Source of the DNA: Betaproteobacteria bacterium
GTDB taxonomy: Bacteria > Pseudomonadota > Gammaproteobacteria > Burkholderiales > SG8-41
NCBI GenBank assembly: GCA_025356695.1
Contig: JANXSE010000124.1
Location: 1-9,790 of the forward strand
Length of the DNA: 9,790 nt
Direction: 5' to 3'
Of the stretch, positions 1 to 4,913 are shown piece after piece; position 1 is the stretch's first letter; every line of letters begins with the position of its first letter. The position numbers and the translations under genes are program-made. The notes below the pieces were generated by a model. The model did not search any database. It saw only the letters and a list, made by a program, of their open reading frames with translations, and had not been told where the DNA came from.

Positions 1-43
1 GCCATCCAATACGGGGATACTTGGCGCGATCTTCAATTTTGGC

Positions 44-101
44 GTAGCGCAGGCGAGTCGCCTGCCATTGGATTCTGATGCAAGCGAGTCGCCTGCGCTA
101 C
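44..101. repeat. Imperfect inverted repeat made of a 17-base palindrome
   Basis: Two 22-base arms (44-65 and 80-101) are reverse complements at 20 of 22 positions and are separated by 14 bases, so the region could form a long hairpin. The left arm also holds its own palindrome (49-65: GCAGGCGA, a central G, TCGCCTGC). This architecture resembles dispersed intergenic palindromes of the REP/BIME kind, but I see only one unit here and cannot show that it recurs in the genome. It lies just upstream of the dioxygenase gene, so the longer open frame starting at 68 would begin inside the repeat, which argues for a later start. Confidence 0.75.
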
Positions 102-130
102 AACACCGACACATACGCAATCCTCCGACG

Positions 131-997
131 ATGAATCTGACCTTCAAGCCACTGCATCCGCTGTTCGCTGCCGAAGCCGGCACAATCGATCTGCGCGCGG
201 TGCGCGATGAAGCGACGCTCGCCGCCATCCGTGCAGGCATGGATCAATACGGCGTGCTGGTGTTCCGCAACCAGCCGTTCAGGGACGACGAGCAGCTCGA
301 ATTTGCGCAGCGCTTCGACGGCAAGCTGCACACCCAGACTTCGCAAGCGGTTCTGGTAAAAAATCGTCTCGGCACCGAAGCGCTCTCCGACATTTCCAAC
401 CTCGGGTCGAACGGCGAAATCCTGCCGCCGAACGACCGCCGCCGCATGGGCGCGCTCGCCAACCGGCTGTGGCATACCGACGCCTCTTTCGTCAACCCGC
501 CGGGGCGCTATTCGTTGCTCTCGGCGCGTGTATTGCCCGAGGTGAACCCCGACACCGAGTACGCCTGCATGCGCGGCGCGTACGACGCGCTCGACGCAGG
601 CATGAAAAAATCAATCGACGGCCTGAAGGCGCACCACTCGATCGCCTACTCGCGCGAAACGCTGGGCTTCGTCTTTACGCCGGAAGAAAGAGAAAAATTG
701 AAAGGCGTCGCGCAACCGCTGGTGCGTACCATGAAGGACGGCCGCCGCTCGCTCTACCTCGCCGCGCACGCTTCGAGCATCATCGACTGGCCGCTAGCCG
801 AGGGCCGGCTGCTGCTACGCGACCTGATCGAACACGCGACCGCGCCGCGCTTCGTGTTTCGCCACGCTTGGCGCGAGCGCGACTTCGTGATCTGGGACAA
901 CCGTACAACCATGCACCGCGCGACCGCATTCGACGACAGCAAATACCGGCGCGAAATGCGCCGCACCACCACGCTCGATATCGAAAGGCCGAACTGA
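131..997 (+). CDS. TfdA-like Fe(II)/2-oxoglutarate-dependent dioxygenase (TauD/TfdA family)
   Basis: Predicted cytoplasmic enzyme that would couple decarboxylation of 2-oxoglutarate to hydroxylation of an organic substrate; TfdA itself cleaves the ether of 2,4-dichlorophenoxyacetate. With a start at 131 the protein has 288 residues, close to TfdA length. The iron facial triad is visible: His115 and Asp117 in LWHTDASF, and His262 in WDNRTTMHRA. An arginine near 274-278 in the RREMRR stretch would hold the 2-oxoglutarate carboxylate. Other TfdA-like signatures are the YSR..GF segment near 173-180, SLYLAAHA near 207, and DLIEHATAPRFVFRHAWR near 231-248. An upstream in-frame ATG at 68 exists, but it lies in the inverted repeat, and the family-like N-terminus begins at 131. 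No good ribosome binding site precedes either start. It is transcribed away from the minus-strand cassette, so a shared pathway is only inferred. The family is secure; the substrate is not. Confidence 0.9.
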   Translation: MNLTFKPLHPLFAAEAGTIDLRAVRDEATLAAIRAGMDQYGVLVFRNQPFRDDEQLEFAQRFDGKLHTQTSQAVLVKNRLGTEALSDISNLGSNGEILPPNDRRRMGALANRLWHTDASFVNPPGRYSLLSARVLPEVNPDTEYACMRGAYDALDAGMKKSIDGLKAHHSIAYSRETLGFVFTPEEREKLKGVAQPLVRTMKDGRRSLYLAAHASSIIDWPLAEGRLLLRDLIEHATAPRFVFRHAWRERDFVIWDNRTTMHRATAFDDSKYRREMRRTTTLDIERPN

Positions 998-1055
998 GTG
1001 ACTGTTACGTTCAGGCAGATAATTTCTGGCAACTAATACTAGTTAGATATCACGA

Positions 1056-1772
1056 GTGCGCCGCATCCGCGAACTCATTGCTGTTGTGAAAACAGCTCAT
1101 CCGAGCGACAACTTTTTCGCCGGGGTAGAACAATCCATGAAGGTCATGCCTCTTGCGCGCCGACACTACCAAGTTTACGAACGCGCACTCCGCACTCTAG
1201 ACCAAGAGTCTTGGGCTGTTCTAAAGGACAAGGCTGTCGCACATTTTACAGACCACCGAGCCGGACAAAGGAAGCAAGGATTCTTTAACCAACTGAACGA
1301 TGCTTTCGCCTATGAACACCTAGTTCGAAGAGACTATAAACAGGTGCGAATATTGCGCGAAGTTGGCAAGACTCAACCGGATATCGAATACTTAGTCGGC
1401 CGCGAGAGGCGTTTTTGTGAGGTCAAAACAATCGGAATTTCAGACGAAGCTATCTCTCGACGGGCCACTCTACAGGTCACGTCCTCATCAATCTACCAAG
1501 AGCTTTCAGCCGGATTTCTCAGAAAACTCGAAAGCACACTGGGTATTGCAGACCGCCAGATCAAAGCGCGTGGGGGTAAGGGTTTGATCTACATACTTGT
1601 GCACTTCGATGATTTTACCCTGGACTACTATCACCGATATCGGAAGCAAATTGCGGCTTGCCTTGCGTCGCATATAGCAGAAAACATCTACGTCAAGGTC
1701 GGCTTGACGGATAGAAAGTACATTTCCAAAGTGCCGCTCAGAAGAGTGCGCGGACACATAACCCCCTCATAG
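1056..1772 (+). CDS. Hypothetical protein with PD-(D/E)XK nuclease-like signature
   Basis: I do not recognise this protein by family name. With the GTG start at 1056 it has 238 residues. The middle holds the pattern of a PD-(D/E)XK nuclease core: Glu87 in an N-terminal helix (AYEHLV), Asp109 in QPDIEY, then Glu122-x-Lys124 in CEVKTI at the end of the next strand. A further hydrophobic strand follows near 176-183 (KGLIYILV). No helicase, methyltransferase or DNA-recognition domain is visible. The start is uncertain: GTG 1086 and ATG 1137 are in frame, none has a convincing Shine-Dalgarno, but the codons between 1086 and 1137 look coding. The gene is noticeably more A/T-rich than its neighbours and uses AGA, CTA and ATA codons they mostly avoid, which suggests horizontal transfer. 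The 58 bases before it are A/T-rich with a GATAAT (1018-1023) and a small hairpin (1031-1044), possibly its own promoter. It converges on the minus-strand cassette. A nuclease role is inferred from motif spacing only. Confidence 0.75.
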   Translation: MRRIRELIAVVKTAHPSDNFFAGVEQSMKVMPLARRHYQVYERALRTLDQESWAVLKDKAVAHFTDHRAGQRKQGFFNQLNDAFAYEHLVRRDYKQVRILREVGKTQPDIEYLVGRERRFCEVKTIGISDEAISRRATLQVTSSSIYQELSAGFLRKLESTLGIADRQIKARGGKGLIYILVHFDDFTLDYYHRYRKQIAACLASHIAENIYVKVGLTDRKYISKVPLRRVRGHITPS

Positions 1773-1778
1773 AGAGGG
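1764..1778. other. Small stem-loop over the stop codon at the convergent gene junction
   Basis: CCCTC (1764-1768) and GAGGG (1774-1778) are perfect complements around a 5-base loop that includes the TAG stop of the plus-strand gene. It lies between convergent genes, where a terminator would be expected, but no T-run follows on either strand. It is therefore at best a weak or factor-dependent terminator element. The remaining bases to 1828 show only a direct repeat of AGAACC (near 1805-1819). Confidence 0.3.
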
Positions 1779-1828
1779 ACGCGTCAAAAGCAGTACGCCC
1801 TTCATAGAACCGTTAGAACCTCCCGCCA

Positions 1829-2800
1829 CTACTGCGGCTCCAACCCGATCTTCTTGATGACGTCAGCCTGCCTGATGACGTCTTTCTTCAGGAACTCGGC
1901 GAACTCCTCGGGCGTGCTGCCGACCGGAATCAAACCGCCGTCGGCGAGCATTTTTTTTGCTTCCGGCGTGGCCACCGCCTTCACCACCTCGGCATGCAGC
2001 TTGCGCACGATGGTCATCGGCGTACCGATCGGCAGCCAGATGCCGTGGTAACAGGTAAGGTCGAAACCAGCGAGCCCCGCTTCGTTGAAGGTCGGTATGT
2101 CCGGCACCTGCGGCTGGCGACGCGGGCCGCCGATGCCGAGCGCGCGCAGCCGCCCCGCATAAATATAGGGCACCGCCGTGGTCGGGCTCGCCACCATCGA
2201 TTCGATGTGTCCGCCCAGCACGTCGTTGAAAGCCACCGCCGTGCCCTTGTATGGCACATGCACCAGATTTATGCCGGCCATCGCCGCAAATAATGCAGCG
2301 CTGACGTGCGGCGGGCTGCCGACACCGGCCGAGGCGTAATGCAATTCGCCGGGCCGCCTCTTTGCGAGATCGATAAACTCCTGCACCGACTTCGCCGGCA
2401 CCGACGGATGCACCACCAGCAGATTGCCGTAGGTGACGTTGATCTGCGACACCGGTTGAAAATCGTTGATCGCATCGTACGGCAGCTTTTTGAAATAGGC
2501 CGGGTTTGCCGAATGCGAGCAGTTGGTGATCAGCATGGTGTAGCCGTCTTTTGCCGCGCGCGCCACCGCTTCGGTGCCGATGGTGCCGCTGGCGCCGGTG
2601 CGGTAATCGAAAACGAACGGCTGGCCCAGTGTTTCAATCATGCGCATGGTCACCGCACGCGCCGGCGTTTCAATCGGGCTGCCGGGGCTGAATGGAATGA
2701 CGACACGCACCGGTTTCGAGGGGTAGTTGTCGGCCTGCGCGCAGACAACAGCAGGCACGATGCCGAACGCGCAGCCAAGGACCGCAATATTCAGTCGCAT
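1829..2800 (-). CDS. Bug/TctC-family tripartite tricarboxylate transporter substrate-binding protein (variant ligand loop)
   Basis: Periplasmic solute-binding protein of the Bug type, which captures small organic acids or related compounds for a TctAB-type permease or as a sensor. From the chosen ATG it has 323 residues, the usual family length. A signal peptide is clear: MRLN followed by a hydrophobic stretch to about residue 21 and a likely cut after AQA (23). Family landmarks follow: YPSKPVRVVIPF (26-37), the GTIGTEAVARAAKDGYTML block (72-90), HVPYKG (181-186), the VPDIPTFNEAG block (232-242) and the HGIWLP stretch. The start at 2800 is fixed by GGAGGAG six bases upstream; an earlier in-frame start at 2821 would put this site inside the gene. 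Oddly, the ligand loop that in this family usually reads PGGxxD is PGSPIE here (39-44), and the usual NRPGAGG is YRTGASG. The ligand may thus differ from that of the sister protein at 6670-7650. It is the last gene of the minus-strand unit. No permease gene is in the window. Confidence 0.92.
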   Translation of the reverse strand: MRLNIAVLGCAFGIVPAVVCAQADNYPSKPVRVVIPFSPGSPIETPARAVTMRMIETLGQPFVFDYRTGASGTIGTEAVARAAKDGYTMLITNCSHSANPAYFKKLPYDAINDFQPVSQINVTYGNLLVVHPSVPAKSVQEFIDLAKRRPGELHYASAGVGSPPHVSAALFAAMAGINLVHVPYKGTAVAFNDVLGGHIESMVASPTTAVPYIYAGRLRALGIGGPRRQPQVPDIPTFNEAGLAGFDLTCYHGIWLPIGTPMTIVRKLHAEVVKAVATPEAKKMLADGGLIPVGSTPEEFAEFLKKDVIRQADVIKKIGLEPQ

Positions 2801-2806
2801 TTTGTT

Positions 2807-2813
2807 CTCCTCC
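2807..2813 (-). promoter_or_regulatory. Ribosome binding site deciding the start of the distal Bug/TctC gene
   Basis: The minus strand reads GGAGGAG here, six bases before the ATG at 2800. This is a near-ideal Shine-Dalgarno and selects that ATG over an upstream in-frame start at 2821. Confidence 0.8.
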
Positions 2814-2841
2814 AAGACCAAAACGTGGACCTACTTTAGCG

Positions 2842-2867
2842 CGGATGCCGCCGTTGCGCCGCATCCG
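2842..2867. other. Intercistronic stem-loop between the DapA-like and Bug/TctC genes
   Basis: CGGATGC (2842-2848) and GCATCCG (2861-2867) form a perfect 7-base-pair stem with a 12-base loop in the 83-base gap between two co-directional genes. A second small hairpin, GCCTG/CAGGC (2875-2889), overlaps the DapA-like stop codon. On the minus strand the stem is followed by CGCTAAAG rather than a T-run, so it is not a standard terminator. It could stabilise the upstream mRNA or set different levels for the distal gene. Confidence 0.45.
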
Positions 2868-2883
2868 TTTGATTGCCTGCCGT

Positions 2884-3828
2884 TCAGGCCGCCTGTTTGG
2901 ACGGCTTGCGCTTCACTTCCCAGCCATGCGGCTCGTCGTCAAAAATACCGAGTTGGGTGAGTTCGGATTTGACCCACTTCTTTTCCTCGGCGGTCGGCGG
3001 CATCACCGGCCGCCGCGCCGTGCCGGTCGGGCGATCGAGCAGCTCCATCGCATATTTGATGTTGGCCGGATAGTTGTGCATCAGCACCTTGAGCAGGCGG
3101 CGCAGCTTGAACTGCAGCGGCTGCGCCTTTGCAAACACGCCGGTCGCGCAGGTCTGGTAAAGCTCCCGCACGAGCTTCGGCGCCACTTCGCCGCACACCG
3201 AAAAGCAACCGCGCCCGCCCACCGGCATCGAGCTCAGCAGCAGTTCGGCGCCGGCATAAACCGCGACAGGTTTGCCCTTGCGCGCAACCACTTCGCAGAT
3301 ATCGGCGAAGTTTGCCATGTCGAGGCCGGCATCCATGATCGCCACGAGGCGCGGAATGCGATCGATCAGTTTTTCCAGCGTGTCCATGCCGAGATCGGCA
3401 TGCACCGCAGCGGGATCGTTGCAAATAATGAGTTCGCCGGCGCAGGCATCGGCCACCGCGGTGAAATGTTCGACCAGCGCGCGCTGGCCCGCGCGCCAGT
3501 GATACGGCGCCGCCATCACAACACCGCTGTTGCCGGCTTTGACCGCATGTTCGGCGAGGTTGATCGCAAGATCGGTGCTCGCGCTCGATACATGCACGAA
3601 AGTCGGCACGCGCCGCCCCACTGCCGTCGCCAGCGCTTTGGCGAGTTCCCGGCGCTCGGCCTCGCCCAGATTGAGTGATTCGCCGATGTGCATCGGATGC
3701 GCAATGACGCGCACGCCGTTTTCGATCAAAAAGTTGATCTGTTTGACGAAGGTATCGTAATCGACTGCGCCGTCCGGCTTGAACGGGGTGACCGGCGCAC
3801 CGACCACGCCCGAATAAATACTGCTCAT
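2884..3828 (-). CDS. Dihydrodipicolinate synthase (DapA) superfamily protein lacking the Schiff-base lysine
   Basis: The 314-residue protein has the (beta/alpha)8 framework of the DapA/NanA aldolase superfamily: GVVGAPVTPFKPDG.VDYDTF (7-27), GES.NL.EAER (49-59), APYHW...ALVEHF (106-122), ND.....ADLG (137-147), and YAGAE....MPVGGRGCFSV.GEVAP (191-217). Active members bind a pyruvate-type substrate through a lysine Schiff base, with a tyrosine as acid/base. By my alignment with E. coli DapA those positions are changed: Lys161 becomes Met165 (LVAIMDAG), Tyr133 becomes Cys136 (IICNDP), Thr44-Thr45 of GTTGE become His47-Ile48, and Arg138 becomes Ala141. It therefore probably cannot run the normal aldol chemistry and may be a lysine-independent lyase/hydrolase or a binding or structural protein. 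The C-terminus (about 280-314) is charged and longer than in DapA. The ATG is preceded by AGGGAGAA (3837-3844). It sits 41 bases downstream of the oxidoreductase gene, in one unit with it. Fold secure; function open. Confidence 0.9.
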   Translation of the reverse strand: MSSIYSGVVGAPVTPFKPDGAVDYDTFVKQINFLIENGVRVIAHPMHIGESLNLGEAERRELAKALATAVGRRVPTFVHVSSASTDLAINLAEHAVKAGNSGVVMAAPYHWRAGQRALVEHFTAVADACAGELIICNDPAAVHADLGMDTLEKLIDRIPRLVAIMDAGLDMANFADICEVVARKGKPVAVYAGAELLLSSMPVGGRGCFSVCGEVAPKLVRELYQTCATGVFAKAQPLQFKLRRLLKVLMHNYPANIKYAMELLDRPTGTARRPVMPPTAEEKKWVKSELTQLGIFDDEPHGWEVKRKPSKQAA

Positions 3829-3869
3829 GCTGCGACTTCTCCCTGGTGCAGGTAAAACGTTTTGAATAA

Positions 3870-4853
3870 TCAGATCTTGATGGCGATCGCTTGACCGCTT
3901 TTCGCCGATTTCTCGATCGACTCGAGCACGGCAATCGCATTGACCGCCTGGTCTGCCGGCACCATGAACGTTTTCTTGGCGGCAACGGCGTCAGCAAACG
4001 CTTCGAGCGCGGCGCGTTCCTTGCTGATGGCATCGAAGGTGTGGCGTTGCGGCTTGCCCTCGAGCTCGCACGATACCAGCTCGTTGTCGCCGCGCATTTC
4101 CAGCCAGCCCTTGGTGCCGAACACGTGCACGCGGTAGAGTTCGCCGGTGACAAAACAAACGCCGAGAAAACCGGTCACTCCGTTGGAGAACTTCATCATC
4201 ATCGAGGTGTTGTCGTCCATGTCGATGTCGGCCGCCATCTTGCGCTTGTCGCTATAGGCATAAAGCGAAGTCACCAAGCCGCCGGCGGCCTGCAGCATCG
4301 AATCGAGCGTATGGATGCCGCGCGCCGTCATGCCGCCGCCCGGCGCTTCGACACGCGTCGAGCGCCAGCTGCCGGCCTTCAGCTTGAAACCGGTCGGACC
4401 GGCGTGATGGCCTTCGACCTGCAGCACGTCGCCGATTTCGCCGGCGCGTATGCGTTTCATCATGTCGAGAAAACTCGGTGCGTAACGGCGGTTAAAGCCG
4501 ATGCACATGGTGACGCCGGCGGCCTTGACCGCATCGATCTCGCGTTGTGCGCCGGCTTGCGTCAGCGCAATCGGTTTCTCGACGTAAATCGCCTTGCCGG
4601 CCTTGGCGGCGGCAATCACCTGCGCTTCGTGATGCGAATGCGGCGTCGCCAGCACCACGGCGTCTATGCTTTTGTCGGCCAGCACCTGCTCGTATGAGGT
4701 GACGAGCTTCAAGCCGTATTTGGCGGCTGCGTCCTTGTGCGTGTCGGGATTGCGTGTCACGCCGCAGACGAATTTTATTTTCGTGCTGCCGGCAACCGCA
4801 TCCATCAGCTTGCTGCCCCAGGCGCCCATTCCGTATATCGCTACGTTCAGCAT
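3870..4853 (-). CDS. Gfo/Idh/MocA-family NAD(P)-dependent oxidoreductase
   Basis: Cytoplasmic dehydrogenase of the glucose-fructose oxidoreductase/inositol dehydrogenase family, 327 residues, which is typical. The N-terminal Rossmann fold begins at once with VAIYGMGAWGSK (4-15; GxGxxG). DAVVLATPHSHHEAQV (64-79) and the EKPIAL motif follow, with the conserved lysine at 93, then GFNRRYAP (119-126). The C-terminal alpha/beta domain carries APGGGMTARGIHTLD (170-184) with His181, and a beta-sheet segment FSNGVTGFLGVCFVTG (222-237). In many members an aspartate lies four residues before this histidine (GGGxxxDxxxH); here Ala177 takes that place and the segment seems one residue short, so the catalytic details may differ. 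GAGGAGA (4861-4867) gives a good ribosome binding site for the ATG at 4853. It shares the ten-base leader GGAGAAGTCG with the DapA-like gene downstream. The substrate, probably a polyol, sugar acid or hydroxy compound of the pathway, is unknown. Confidence 0.93.
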   Translation of the reverse strand: MLNVAIYGMGAWGSKLMDAVAGSTKIKFVCGVTRNPDTHKDAAAKYGLKLVTSYEQVLADKSIDAVVLATPHSHHEAQVIAAAKAGKAIYVEKPIALTQAGAQREIDAVKAAGVTMCIGFNRRYAPSFLDMMKRIRAGEIGDVLQVEGHHAGPTGFKLKAGSWRSTRVEAPGGGMTARGIHTLDSMLQAAGGLVTSLYAYSDKRKMAADIDMDDNTSMMMKFSNGVTGFLGVCFVTGELYRVHVFGTKGWLEMRGDNELVSCELEGKPQRHTFDAISKERAALEAFADAVAAKKTFMVPADQAVNAIAVLESIEKSAKSGQAIAIKI

Positions 4854-4897
4854 TTCGACTTCTCCTCAGTTGTTCGATGACTACGCTATTTCTTCGC

Positions 4898-4913
4898 CGC
4901 GCTTTTTAGCGCG
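4898..4913. other. Short G/C hairpin with the CocE-like stop codon in its loop
   Basis: CGCGC (4898-4902) and GCGCG (4909-4913) flank a six-base TTTTTA loop; the TAA stop of the minus-strand hydrolase lies partly in that loop. No T-run follows on the minus strand, so it is unlikely to terminate transcription. It may be chance or a small translational or mRNA-stability element between the hydrolase and the oxidoreductase gene. Confidence 0.3.

Noticed and set aside
68..130. Longer dioxygenase start at 68.
   Set aside because: It lies within the inverted repeat, adds 21 residues without family similarity, and has no ribosome binding site; the TfdA-like length and N-terminus fit the ATG at 131.
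469..1089. Plus-strand open frame overlapping the dioxygenase in another frame.
   Set aside because: The dioxygenase frame holds all metal ligands; the alternative is an Arg/Ala-rich frame-shifted reading that only happens to run past the dioxygenase stop.
1778..1785. GACGCGTC palindrome considered as an operator or terminator stem.
   Set aside because: An eight-base palindrome without a loop or flanking symmetry is expected by chance in G+C-rich DNA.
2845..3678. Long plus-strand open frame (277 codons) opposite the DapA-like gene.
   Set aside because: It is antisense to a gene with clear family motifs, is very rich in Arg, His and Ala as expected of a G+C-rich shadow frame, and shows no recognisable domain or ribosome binding site.
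2939..4153. Minus-strand open frame of 404 codons spanning the DapA-like and oxidoreductase genes.
   Set aside because: It runs in another frame of two well-supported genes and crosses their boundary; the product is a low-complexity Arg/Ser/Ala-rich string typical of a shadow frame.
3891..4697. Plus-strand open frame of 268 codons opposite the oxidoreductase gene.
   Set aside because: Antisense shadow of a confidently identified Gfo/Idh/MocA gene; no domain and a biased Arg/His composition.
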